Positions 1 to 14,000 of a stretch of 64,000 nt of DNA are shown piece by piece. Within the stretch, counting starts at the first letter, position 1, and every line of letters begins with the position of its first letter. Under the pieces are notes generated by a model. That model searched no databases. It was given only the letters and a program-made list of their open reading frames with translations, and was not told the DNA's origin. The stretch comes from Antedon mediterranea. Its lineage: Eukaryota > Echinodermata > Crinoidea > Comatulida > Antedonidae. The translations under genes were made by a program, and so were the position numbers. The stretch is from assembly GCF_964355755.1 (NCBI RefSeq), contig NC_092671.1:1309001-1373000 (forward strand), read 5' to 3'.

Positions 1-1902
1 ACCTAATATACACATTGTTCAATTGCAATTTTTTTCTATTTAACCTGTTTAAAAAACTACTTCACCATGAACCAATCAATATAACCAGATGCCTTTCCAC
101 AATCAAAAGAAATTCTGAATCTAATATTGAATAAGATATTAAATGTTCTTATTGGCTAAAAGAGAGGTGCTCATATGTAAGACCAAAGCTACCAAGTTCT
201 ATTGCTAAAAATGCATTTCTGGGTAATATTTAAATTGGGGACAAAAACTGGTTGAGAATAGCAAAATAGAGGAGTAATTGGAGAGCTTTGGAGTTAGGTG
301 GGTGGGATATGTCCTAAAGTGGACTTCTGAATCCTGAAGAAAACTATTTAAATTGAGGGCAGTAGACAATCCAGTTTATGGCATTAATCCGCACTCAATC
401 ATAACTAAAATATGTAATAAATCCTTTCAACCTGAATGTCATGTCTGTCTCAAAATAATGATCTTTGATCTTTATAAAGATATACATCAATCAAATAATT
501 AGGATTTTCAAACAATGAAAATCACACAAAAACAAACTTTGACCAGGATAAGGATTATAAAATCCCGTAAATATATTTGATAAATACTTAGTGATTACTT
601 ACTGTTTACTACCTTGATTCTTATCTCCCTAAATTACTAATCACGTTGCTAAAATTACAAAAAAATATTTAGTAGGTACAGTACATTCACCTTTGAGCAG
701 ACAATTAGAAAGGAAAATATTTAAAGAGATTTTGGACCACATCAAAGCAACGAAAGAATCCAAAGCAAATCTAGCACTTACATCAGTTGCTAGTTTGATA
801 TGATTTGAACCAGACTAATTCTATACATGTGTCAACACAGGACAGCATAGCATTTTTTAAAAATTGAATATAGTATTAGTACAATAAACTTGAATCATAA
901 TTCATATGAACATTAAATAATTTAAGATGTAAAACTGTATAATGATAGAAATTAATAAGCTAAAAAAAAGTTAATAATTTATGTTATCAATATTAGAGCT
1001 AAAATATCATAGAAAGATCACATGAAAATCATTGATGATGAGATAGTGGGCCTACTGTACCAGACATTTATATCTGATAATAATAAAATATTAGTCACCC
1101 TATTATACCAATATTTGGTTTATAAAACATTCATGTTGCATCGTAGGGCAATAACTGATTAGTTAGCTAATCTATGTTATCTTTTTCATGTTGTTTGATC
1201 ATTAATAATCAAGGTATGTAGTATCTAGAAAATGCTTTGCGGCAGACAGCCTCCCAAGATAAGTATTATCATTTCAAGAGGCTATTACCAATCAATACCA
1301 GCCACTCACAATATGTGTATAAATTTGTTAACCTTTCATTTTCCTATACAAGATATAGGTACAATGTTATAGTCAACTCTCCCAATACTGGACACTTTTG
1401 GGCTTGCCAAATATATCTTTTTTTCAGAAAGTCTGATATTCGGAATGTGTTTTTAATAAAAAGGAATTTGGGACCTTTTGGTCCCCAAGAAAAGTCTGGT
1501 ATTGGAGAGTTTTCTGGTTTTTAGAGAGTCTGGTATTGGGAGAGTTGACTGTATTAAATATGGGTAACACAAAATCTGAGTGCCAAACACAGCACAATTG
1601 AAGCTGTAGAAATCAAACTATTTTGGCTGGGATATTTAGGATTTGTTTTCTCACTCAAACCTGAACAACTGTAAAGTTGCAGCAGACATTTCAACCTCAA
1701 AGTAAAGTTGAACACTTCTTCTTATACAGAAAATACATTCAACAATATTACTAGATAGAGGGCTCACTTATTTAAAAAAGTTGCATTACAGAGGGCAGCA
1801 GACATCAATGTATATTTGTCAGAAATACAAACTCAACCAGCTACAGTATTCTATTCTGTATTGTTTCTTTTGTAAAATAAGTAGAATTAAATATTGACTT
1901 AC
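1..1902. other. NAV intron downstream of exon A, with one MITE
   Basis: AT-rich sequence with no further navigator exon that I can support. It contains the small inverted-repeat element at 1370-1551. An 'agagggca' motif near 1755-1800 recurs at 28530-28600 and near 59670 and may mark another old repeat. Confidence 0.6.
1370..1551. mobile_element. Tc1/mariner-like MITE, 182 bp
   Basis: The ends are 24-bp inverted repeats with three mismatches (AGTCAACTCTCCCAATAC is shared) and are flanked on both sides by TA (1368-1369 and 1552-1553), the target duplication of Tc1/mariner transposons. Part of the inverted repeat is repeated inside the right half (near 1490-1515). No transposase is encoded, so it is non-autonomous. 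Confidence 0.75.
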
Positions 1903-2001
1903 ATTGGTATGAACTTGAGACGTTAGATTACCAACTTTGTCTTGAGAACGTTCTAGCTCATGTTTCAGTCGGCGCATTTCAAACAAAGATCGTTCTTCAG
2001 G
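1903..2001 (-). CDS. NAV: NAV exon A: start of first coiled coil
   Basis: A 99-bp exon, phase 0 at both ends, coding 33 residues from PEERSLFEMRRLKHELERS to TSQVHTN. The acceptor is TTTTGCAG and the donor is GTAAGTCA. The charged heptad-like sequence matches the navigator coiled coil, in which the ELxxSQxKVxxLTSQ stretch is strongly conserved. It is the last navigator exon I can find; the next part, expected to begin near AHLVAAFEQ in vertebrates, is not seen between 1 and 1902. Confidence 0.92.
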
Positions 2002-5000
2002 CTGCAAAAGAAAAATAATTGATTGCTAAATAAATTATTTTAAGTTAATGTTTTTACTGTTTTGTTACACAATCCAAGAAATCAATTGCAATTCATTTTA
2101 GTTTTCAATTATTGAACAACGTGACAAATATCAATAATTGTTTCCGTTCCATAGATTTTAATAAGAACCAAATAAAGAACAAAGTGGTCAATATTGTAAC
2201 ACCTTATATATTGAAAATATCATGTACTACTGTATGTGGTACATTACTAAATGCATATGCTTATCACTCGTAAGATATGGGCTTTACTAATTATACTTTA
2301 GGGTAGGGTTGTTTTACAGGGATCCTATTATGCTTTTACACTGGCTTATATACTGGGGTGGGCATAGTCCTTCAAATTTAGGTAACCAACACATATTATA
2401 AATTTGCCTTTATAATGCAAAGATCTACAATATAAATTTCTATTAATTTTCATTGAAAATAACCAAATGTGTCTTACGGTATAAATTGAAGATGATGATG
2501 AAAGTGACATGGCCGATCCTGACGGGTTTGACGAGTCTTTGAATGATCCAACGCTCATCGTTTGTCGTTGGCGATCTTCGAGTGACATGACGCCATTCCG
2601 GAGTCTTAAACCCAGACCACTCGACGTACTAATGCTGCTAGAACGACCTATTGATGATCCTCTGAAAAAATAAAGATTGCAAAATAAAGTTTATATTCCA
2701 AATTATACTTTTATTCAATACAGTAGAAATTTCAGGACCCAACAAAGTGTCCCCTTAATAGGGGTCTCATCAAGAAGTGTCCAATTAATAGGGGTGTCCC
2801 AAAGGCATAGAATAATTTACTGCAATACATAATATAATACCACTTTGTTTTATTTCAATTAGTTGATGACCATCCTATACATCATTATCAAAGATTTTGT
2901 ACCAATCTTTAATACTATACCTCTTTATTATAATGTATATATAATATTTACCTAATAAAAGCCTCCGTATAAATAATAAAAATGCTATAAAATTGTTGTA
3001 ATTACTTACATGCCTAATTGTCCGTATGGATAGTGTGATGACGGCATAGCAGGCTGTGACACCGTAGAACCAGTAGGAGATGCTGGTGGATCAGTCACAT
3101 TAACCAAACTGTTAGATCGGTTCCAGACAGATTCATCAAGTTCTTTCAGAGTCAATGGCCTGGAGAGCATCTTCTCAGAGAGGGTAGATCTTATACTGTT
3201 ACTACGGGTTAGCGGAGACATACCAGATGATGTCAAGCCATACCGTTCACTGGTGGCTTTACTCATCAATGAGAGGTTTGAACTGTTAGATTCTAGCGAC
3301 TCAATACTACCGGACTCGTGAGTTTGTTGGAATGCTGGTGCGGGGCTTAGTACACCGTTTCGTAACATGAGGTTCATCTGTCCTCCTTGGGCCTGCAGCT
3401 TTTTGGCAGCTTGTCCACGTATCGGTAGCGTACTGCTAGAGTACGGAGAAGATGTATACGCAGTTCCCGGTAGATGCTGACCACGATGCATTCCTGCTCG
3501 CATGTGCATCTCATTAATAGGGTCAATGTACTTATCAGACATGTTCAACGATGCAAAGGGATTGGATATGATGGTGTCCTCTTCACGTTGGTTGTTCATT
3601 CCTGCACCACGTCCGCCTTCTGAACCACCTTTTCCGCCTCGACCAAATAAGGTCAGAATTGATGGAGCACGCTTAGAATTCTTAAGCATAGCTTCAGAAT
3701 CAGATGCAACTGTTTGGCTACTTGAATACTTTGCATCTTCAAATTCTTTCTGATCTTTAGTAACATACTGAGCTGAATGGCTTCTTGGAACGTTTTTATC
3801 CGGGCTTTTGATGGTCGTTTGAATTTTCTGGTTCCCGACGGCGCTTATGGAAAGAGTGACTGGTCCTGCAGGGCTTGCTACCAGTCTAGCTCTGGTATCA
3901 GATTTTGTTGAAGCATTGTTGGAAGTATTAACAGGTGATAGTACAGGTATATGTCCATTTGACTTCTCTGTCTTTGTGTTCCCTGTCGGTGCATTTGGTT
4001 TGGTGAAACTCTTTGATTGTGAATTTGGGCTGGTAATCTTTGCTTTCATGGCACTAGTACTCTTGGCATCAGCTTCTCTAATTGCACTCTGGTCTTGTTT
4101 TGAAATATTAGCAAGACGACTTCCAATACTATTACTTGTCGTTAACGAACCATTTTTCCTGCCATAACCAAAACTTTGACCTTTGCCATGCTGTCTCATT
4201 GCTATTTGAGATCGTTTCTCACTTGAGCTCTTTCCATCTTCAAACTTATCGGTGAGTGATTTAATACGTTGAGGTTTCGTTCCATTCGCATCACTTAACT
4301 TTCCTCCGCCGCTTCGCCGAACACCAGAGTTCTTTGTTGAACTTCTCATTATTCTACCACTTTCATCCAACGTGAAGTCTTCGGAATCACCAGATTCAGA
4401 CGGTGACCTAGCTCGGTGAAGACGACCTTCCGGTTTGCGCCATACGTTTCCACTATCAGATCGATTCTTAGTGATGGTGCTATCTTCGTCTTTCTCGTTG
4501 TTGTTGACTTCTTTGCGACGAGCTGCTAAAGCAGATTTCAAGCCAGATTCTTTACCGTCACTTCTTGATCTTCGATGAGTTGGAGAAGAAAAAAAGTTCT
4601 CGTCTGTACTGATGTCGGCGATTGTATCACTTATTCCACTGCTGATGGAACTGCTGTCCTCAATACTGCAAGAATAAATGAAATAAATTGGTTAAAATAC
4701 CATTGTATTAATTTGAATTATCAAAAATAATGTTAGGCAGTATTGTCACTGACTGTAATTAGCTGGAAGGTAACAGATATGATAACAGAACTGTTGAAAT
4801 CATAACCATACAAGTCTCTTGAAGAGATTGTTGATCTGTAAATAATTTATTGTTTTTAAATAAACAAATTAGGTTAAAGAATAACAATATTGCTGATCAC
4901 TTTAATAACAATCAGAATGTCAATTATGTAGGAATTTATCTCAAATGCCGGTATAAGTAGGTTCGCAATTTTTAAAAATATACCTGCCAAAATACCACAT

Positions 5001-8000
5001 CATAAAGTGCAGTGTACAGGTTAACCAAAGCAAGCCTATATCTGTAAATACCACACTAATGTATGTAGGTAATGTATTTACATCAAAGAAAACCAGGTGC
5101 TCCAGTTTCAGTAAAACAACAAATAAAAACGCAAACAAAAAAATCAACGAATAAACAGACAAAATGCAAACATTATTATACTGGAAACAAAACACTACAT
5201 ACAGTGAATTGTAAGAATGCGTCTTAGTTACAGTGAGTGGAACAATTTTGATTGTCATTAGGATAAGTAAATGAAAAAAACAAACATGTAAATATAACCT
5301 AAAGGTCATGCTTTCTTTTGTCAAAATTGACTGACAGGGCATGAGTGGCAGTATAAAGAAAATCTGGATTTATGCAATCTTACTAATGGTTGACCTGATG
5401 TTGAACCTAAGAACAGATTAGGAGGAAAATTACTTAAAGATGTGGACATCATAAAAGAAATTATTAATATATTTCACTTAGAAAATAATTTTGTCTAGAT
5501 AGTTTTAAGAATCATTAAACATTACCATATGTACTATAACTGTTTTTAACTTTAACAATAGTTATTTTAAAAAATCTTTAAATTGATCTTTCATTAACTT
5601 TGTGAACATTTAAGAATTAATTTTAGAATACCCTAGTAAATCTTCTTTTTTCTTGAACTTTGACAATTTGAATCATTTTCTCTAGAGTAAATCTGACATT
5701 AGATAATTTATGACATGTGGTTTCTAAAATGAAAACTTGAATTAATATACTATCAACAACCCAAAACCAGACAAATCTCTTTTGTGTAGGTGTTAGTTGT
5801 GGTGAAATAAAGATTATCAAAACTGAATTTGAAACATTAAAGAAATGAAAATATTTACTCATTAAACACATCAGCTACAAATACACTGGTTGGTATAATT
5901 ATGCAGTTTTAATATTCTATCAATCATATTTGTAAGAAAAACGAAATTGCACCAACTAATGTATTTGACCTTATATTACTGACATACTGACTGGGAATAA
6001 AAATAATTTGATGTGCTGATATCAGATCTTCTATTCCCATTTATCATTACATTACTATAATTGCTTCATGATGAGAATAAGAACATTAAAATGCTCTTGT
6101 GATTTCTTTGTATTTCCAGTTTAATGTCAACTTCATTCTAGTCTCATTAACATCGTCATGGTCTGATGGCTAGTTATGCCAATCAACAAAGTTTATGATT
6201 ATAAATTTTTTTAAATAATTAAAGGTCAACTATCACTTGCTAGTAACAGAATAACCAATTTTAAACAAAAGTATAAAGACTAACATTTTAAACAAAATAG
6301 AATAAAACATGAAATAAAAAAATAATTACACAGTTTTAATTTCTGATGTTTCTGTTTGTTTATCTTTCGATCAATAAAATTGTGTTAGCAGTATGTCCTG
6401 CCACTTTAGTACTATATATTATAGTATCAATGACTTTTATGAAAAATTTACTAGCTTTTTTCAAGCTAACTGATTTACTAGGTTTCCTACCAGTAATCTG
6501 CTACTGTCAATGTTGTAATGTTGTTGTAGTAAAACAACATGAATTACAAGTGTTAATGTAGCCTACTTACTATATATACATCAATTAAACTTCTTACATC
6601 CCCATGGTTACATCATACACTACAAATAAAGCATCTTGTAATTCTTTCAACACCAAGCAATTAAAATACTCTGATGACAGAAGTATAAAATGATGCTGTG
6701 GCTTTCCTAGGAAACTGACCTCTTTGACCTTAAAGTCCCACCACAGACCAATCAAATGGGCAGACTATAGGTCACCGGGTCAGGTTCTAACATTAATGAG
6801 TATAAGTATGGTACTGATAAACAACAACAGACAATGTAATGTATCTAGATGAGCAATACACAAGTTGGAAACATAAGATGATGATATATTGTGTTACTGC
6901 TCTCCTGCTGCAGACTCAGCATTAACCAGGGAATATATACTCTACTTTGTATTTGTATACCAATACAAGTAACAAATTGATTGATTGAATTTATTTGATG
7001 CTCAAAATTAAAATAACAAACAGACAAAAGACAAAATAACGAGCATCAGGAACACCCATTAGGCCGGAAAAACCAGCCCATTTCCAATGGGGTCCAAATT
7101 GCACATAACAAACAAGAGAAAATACAACATTAATAAAACTATAAAGATATAAATATACATTAAAATAAAGCCCAGTAAAACAGTGTCGTTGTTCACTTCT
7201 AGGAAACTTGTTTGTAATCACATGTATACACAAAGAAAATGATGAAGAAATTATCAATAAGTATACACTGAATATAGGAAGAATACTTGTACAGACAGTT
7301 AAAGGTACTACTACATACTGTACTATGACTGCATGGTGATCGTCAAAAAATTCATTTAACTTAAATTTTAAAAATACATTAGTAGTAGTACTGCACTACG
7401 GTTTAAATTTTTCTATAAAATAATTTTATACATTCCTAATCTCTGACCTACAAAAATCAATAACACATTACAAATACCAATTAAAATATTTACCTCATAC
7501 CACTTTTCCAATAGTTGATTAAAATGAAATACAGTATAACGTTCCCATAAAATAAATTCAATGCTTCTTGTGATCATCGACGATACACTCAATTAAAATA
7601 AGTTATTTAATACTTGGTTTTTACATAACAGCTTTCTACTGTTGCCTTTGCAACACTTTATACTAGTAATGAAGCCAAAGGAAATTATTACGACATATAA
7701 TCAAGAATAAAAGATTAGCCACGAGCCTATTGGCAGTGTTCTTTGTGTGGTATTATAAGCAAAGTAGTGCTATACATCAATGTCCCTTTAATTATATGTG
7801 TAGACTAACATATGGATTAAAGGGGCAATGCAATATCGTAAATATCATAGCCATTATACTACGGTACTAAATTGCTAAAAGTCATGGTGAATTAAAAGTA
7901 AAAAATGCAATTCGTAAATATTGGGTCGGATTTTTCATATTCTCACAGATTTTCATTATCTTAACCATTTCAAAATTAATTTACAGTACTGTATATACAA

Positions 8001-11000
8001 TGACTGTTAAAAGTATCATGTGACTTTAAATTAGAAACTACATAATTATTATCATTGTATATACTATAGTTTACAGGCACACTGCACCCATATTCTCACA
8101 ACAATCAATCTTTGTCCTATGACGTTCACATAATAGCTATCATTGTTCGTGAAACTTTGTAATATTGTACAATACCATTGAGGAATGACAATCCTTTTGT
8201 GATCATTCTGTGACTCTTAATAGATTAACCTTCAATATTTTTATGAACAATTTTACAATCTCTCCCACTTACTTGTGACCATAACGGTAACCTATTAACT
8301 TGCATGAAATACAGCCGCCTTTTATTCGCCATTGTTTATAACCAGTTTAATTTTAAAATAAAGAAACGTGAACTTGTTTTGTTTTTTGTTTAGAAACTAC
8401 AGTAATCCTATGAATCAATTGTAGTGTTAAACGCATCCTGGACAATAAACATTTGTATAGATCAAACTCAATATTTTCTCTTACAGCTAGTACTTAGTTG
8501 TTATTTATTTGGTTATTTAATGCTACTGTATAGTACCTAGAGTAGGCTATATCGATAGGGATGTCCCCCTAATAAGGGGTAGCCTTTAGTGTTAAAACAC
8601 AGTATTTCCCCTGTTCATTTTATTAATGATAATAGGGCTGTTCAAAAGGAGGGGCGCTAATGTATATTGAAATTACCATTATGTTTATCAATAAATTATG
8701 ATTACTGTATTTATTTATAAAGGCAATTGTAAAGCAAAATGTTAGCAGAGACAGACTGTGAATGAATGCGTACACAGTAACAGCAGGAGGTGTTATCCTG
8801 CACACTTGAACTTCTTTAGGCTATACACATCTTAAACATCAAATTTCAATTAAGCTAATGGGTCAATTGAGGTCAAATCAGAGGATTCAAATTTACAAAA
8901 AAATATCTTTGTCACCAATGTACTACACAAAAACATAAAATATAGATTTCGTCAATTTACTTAAAAATAAATTAAATACTAACACACAGTCATAATATAG
9001 GAGATCACTACACAGGAGGCATCATGGGGAATTTCTGGTCAGAAAAAAGTGTGTTTACGATTTTCAGTAATTATTTACGTTCTATTTAAAGTATAGCATA
9101 ACACAATTTCTAAAGTAGCAACAATATTTATAATTTAGATTTAATGGCACTAAATGACCCTGACCGTTACATGACCCTTAAATATCGTTTTCATAATGAC
9201 CATATATTTGTATAGCAAACTAACTATAAATTGATTTTTTAAATAAATTTCATATTCTATTGTTAAACTATTCATATTTTTTATTTTTGCATGTATTTTC
9301 TCTATTGTTGGCTTAAGTGATTATACTTAATCACACGAAGGTTTTTGAAATATTTAAATAAACGATCATTTTCTACTAGGAGATTTTATATATAAATAAT
9401 AAACAATTATAAACAATGCCCTTATTGAAGCTCAATTACTCTAGTTGTCACAGTATTTGAAAGTTCGTTAAATCAACCAACTTTTACAAGAAATAAGAAC
9501 ATCTTGAGATTGAAACAGGTCTGAAAATGAACTTCTTTTGTGTCGTGAAGAATACACCACAGATTCAACCAAGAATGTAAAGCAATAGTGGCTTCAGATG
9601 TCATAAAAAGACTACTTACCAGTACTTAAAAAATCAGTTTTGTAAAACTAGAACACATTATTCCCATTGTCTAAATGCAGTAATCCTTTACTCCTTTGTA
9701 ATTGGCCACATTAAGAAATCTAGTGTAATGTTTTACTTGTAACGTCCACTCACAAAATGGCAACCAATGCAGACAATAACAACAACACCGACTGGTGTAG
9801 ATTTTATTGTTCAAGTGATATTCTTTGTGGTTAAGGTTGATTGAAGATATATCTCAAATGTTCTCACGCTTTCATTTTAGGATTTTATATTCATCTAAAT
9901 AGACATCTGATAAAATGCTCTGATAAACGATAAAAGACCTAAATACTGATCTGATCTCGATTCATTCATGCATATCTGAAGATCTTTACTATACCATTAA
10001 CTTTCCATTCAAAATAGATACATATGTTCATTTTTAACAACTTAAATGGCTCTCAACCATAGGACTACTGAGCAATCACAAATGCCTCACTGTTTGAATG
10101 CAATATACTAAATATATGAATGGCTTTATTATAATGAGTGAGCATTCAGGGGTGATACACAGTGTAAAACTAACTCACTAGAGATATCTGTAATCGGTTG
10201 TCGACGAGAGTCTTCAGTATTTTTAATGACACAAAAGTGCAACATAATTTAACCTTTTTTTTGCTCAAATGATGTTAATAGTTCTAATAAAACCATATTA
10301 TCATAAATGTCTTACAATTTGCATGAAATATTGATGAGTCAGACATCAAAGAATATGAGACGAAGAGATAATTTCTCTGAAAACTAAATTATTGGATTAA
10401 TTATTTGTCAGTATTTATGTTATTTATGTTATTTTTAACACATTGCTTTTCGTTTCTGGTAACATGTTGGGAGGGAGAAAGGGTTAATGTGCAGCTGTGA
10501 TATATTTGTTAGTGGTCCTAGACATGTAAGTCCCTTCTTAAACTATAATACACACCTGCGTTTGGTTGGTTACTTTTCCCTATAAAGTTTACTGTGAATG
10601 ATACTATAGTGGTAGACCTAGATTGAAATGAACCAACAAAAGTACAATTGCCACACACGGTTGTCAGAGCAGGTAGACAGAAACACCTGCAGCAGCAAAT
10701 CACCTGAGCACACCTACAGGCAATTGGCAACATTGTGTTTACTACTATAATCTGATATAGTAAATTAAATGTTCAACTTATTCTGAATGAATAATACTAA
10801 TCTCCAAATACTTTACTCATACACAAGTTTTTAAACTTTCATTTGGTTCAGCATGGAATTATTCAATACTTATTGTTTAAACAAGTTCAACTGATTAGCT
10901 CTACAAACAATAAAAGTATGATAAGTTCATAATAATTTATACCATATTTTCAATCCATATAAGTAAATTTCTATATGACTAAATACTAAGAACTGTCCAG

Positions 11001-14000
11001 TGCTTAGAGCCTTGAATTTTGCGCTATAGAAATTGAACATTAATTATATTGTTGTTAAGAATGATTTTTCATCTATAGCTGCACCCAGTTCCCTTTTATT
11101 AGTATCACAAGTGCAAGTAATTGATTCAGAAGGAGGAGTGGGGAGGAGGAGGAGGAGGGGAACCACATCATCCAAGTCTCCTCTGAAAATGAAATATTGG
11201 TATTTCAACCAATAAATAAGCCACTGAACTTATACAAAACAACATACTAGTACAATAATTGATTAGTTAGCAATTAAGGCAAGTACGACAAGTACACATG
11301 AGTGAAGCAATTTAAAAGGACACCTTCACAACAAAAACCCCATATTAATTAACAAGCAAGAAGGAATAATAATGCTCACAATAGTATTACTGTAGCTATT
11401 TTGCATTAATTAAACATCTTAAGTAGCTTTGTGTTGTTAAGACAATGTTTTAAACAAAGCTTGTTGTATTTAAGAAAAATGAATTATAAAAGATTATCAG
11501 TGTACATACTGTACATAGAGGAATATAAAACGTTCCTATTAAGGGGAGACTTACCCATGAAATGAACAAGGAGAAATAGGTTTTAAGACAGTCAACTCTT
11601 ATCCAGAGACACCCCTTTTTAAGGGGACACTTTGTTAGACCCTGATAATGTCCCCTTAATAGGGTCTCTACTGAACAACTATTTAAAAGTCTACTGTATA
11701 TCATTAAATAAAATATATAGATAGTATTCCTATCTAGAAATAGGCAAGTGATTTTGTACTCTGCGTATTAATGACGAATGACAATTTGGAAACAAATTAC
11801 ATATTTTCCCAAAGGATTCAGTGAATTTCCACAATAATTACTATGCTCCTATTTTTGCATAATTATAATAAATATTGGAATTTCATAGTTAATGATTTCA
11901 ACATCTAGAAAATAAACCATGATACAAGAAATAGTACACAGAACCAAGAAAACGTAAACTGACCTAAATATTTTACGTTTTTTTTTGTGAAAATTTATGA
12001 ATTATCAAAAGAATATTATTCAATCTAATAATCAATCATAACATAGCTGAAAATTACAGTATATAAATAGTAGTATTCCGATCGCTGAAATATAAATTGA
12101 ATAATACCACAATTTAGAAACTTGCGATGTGTAGGTCAAAACAAAATAAACAAAAGCTGGTGCATTGGCATTCATCCAAATGTGTAAGTAATTCCAAAAC
12201 ATTCTACGTACTTTACAGGTTCACTCGTACGTGATGGCGCATTTCTTTCATCCGTTCGGTGGCCAAACAATGTTGACATTAATTTCTCCAGGTCATCCAT
12301 CTTTTTATCAAACTCCTTCACTCTTGTTCGGAAACTTTCATCCATCTTGGTTGATTATCTTCCACCAGAGAGGACTGCTCAAAAGGAATTCTCCTACCAA
12401 ATATGAAACCTTACACGAGAAAATAATACTAGACAAGCTGATCATAGCACATCATTATAGCATTCTTAACTGCAGCAAGTTGAGATGTTACAGCATGGTG
12501 TACCGTTGGTGTAAGCCAATCGATGGGACTAGTTTCTATAAATGCTTGCCTATGTTCACTTTCCGCTCAACAAAGAGGTTTTTTACTCAATTTGATTAAC
12601 TCTACTTGAGAAAGCGCATGGTTCCAGGCTGTCTGTATGAATACACATAACAAATCCATACTGTTTTCTTTGTGTGTTCTGCCTTCGGGATAAATACAGC
12701 CAGGTATGATAATCGTCTTGCTTACTAAAAGGTAGACTACTAAGCATTAAGATATGTACATCATTAAGAAACCACTAATAATGTATGAATAACTTACATT
12801 CATACTGAACCATAACACCGTAACACTTTACAATTCCGACTCATTTACGCAAAATTAAGACGTTATGATTGGATGGTTTGTTTCGATCAAATTGTTTTCA
12901 ATCATATAGCAGACAACCATAGATATTTCATCTCAATTAACTTTCAATCAAGGTAAATAAAATTATTAGGACAACGACCACCTTTAGGATGTGACACGAT
13001 CACCTTCAAACTATTGATTCTACTTAATGTATGTAATATGATAATACTAATTCAATAGTTAAAGTTATAAATGTCACTAAAACTAATATTATTTATAAAA
13101 TTTATTAAGACTACATTATTGATTACAGGACGACTACCTTGAATGATATTAAGAGACCACTCTGAAAAATCACTTTGTACAAAATGTTTCAGTTTTGAAT
13201 CTGCATTCTTGTCAAAACCTAGCTTACAGGTAAACATTTCATTCATGTAAAAATAACTTTAAAACCATAGAAACTTGTTGATTGACAGATGACAGGTGAT
13301 AGACAGGAAATATTAAACCACAAGTATTTATCAAGGACCAGACACCTCCAGAAAATGATAAAACAAAGGTATCCTACCAGCTAAGCTAATCTATCCTAAT
13401 AACAAGCCATGGATCACGAAAGGCGTTAAATTACTGTTGTGTGAGAAACGTAAAGCCTTTAAGATGGGCGACTCTAATCGTATGAAAATATTGACTAGAG
13501 AGATTAAATCTGAAATAATGAAACAGAAGAACATTTATAAGAAAAAAGTTGAACATAACTTCAGGTCTAATAATATGAAACAAGTTTGGCAGGGTATTAA
13601 ACTTATGAGTGGTTACACAAACGGTGGTAATACACCCACCTCGATTCCGAATGTTACTGTGCAATATGTTAATGAGTTAAATGAATTCATTTTATAACCG
13701 TTTTAATGTTCATGATTTTAAAAAAGAAAGAGAGGCCCTATTTAGCTTGTGTCGGGTGACTGAAGATGATCCCAAATTTAGTATAAGCATTTCTGATGTA
13801 CATAACGAATTCATGAAACTCAATTCATCGAAGGCTGCTGGGCCGGATAGAATCCCTCCACGAGTACTTAAGGTCTGCTCTCCTCACCTTGATGGTATAT
13901 TTACATTTATTTTCAATATGTGTCTTTCTTATCATGCGTTCCCGGATATTTGGAAACTTTCATGCATAATACCGGTCCCTAAGAAACCTAAGATTAACAG

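Noticed and set aside
3502-4167. Plus-strand open frames opposite NAV exon C
   Set aside because: Shadows of the real minus-strand coding exon.
8270-8345. Minus-strand ATG (MANKRRLYFMQVNRLPLWSQ) followed by a strong donor CAA|GTAAGTGG
   Set aside because: The donor leaves the frame at a codon boundary and joining to exon C gives an immediate stop; the only donor of the right phase (GTTACC) is weak. Not called.
9612-9680. Strong donor-like ACTG|GTAAGTAG on the minus strand
   Set aside because: Upstream sequence has stops and no coding character.
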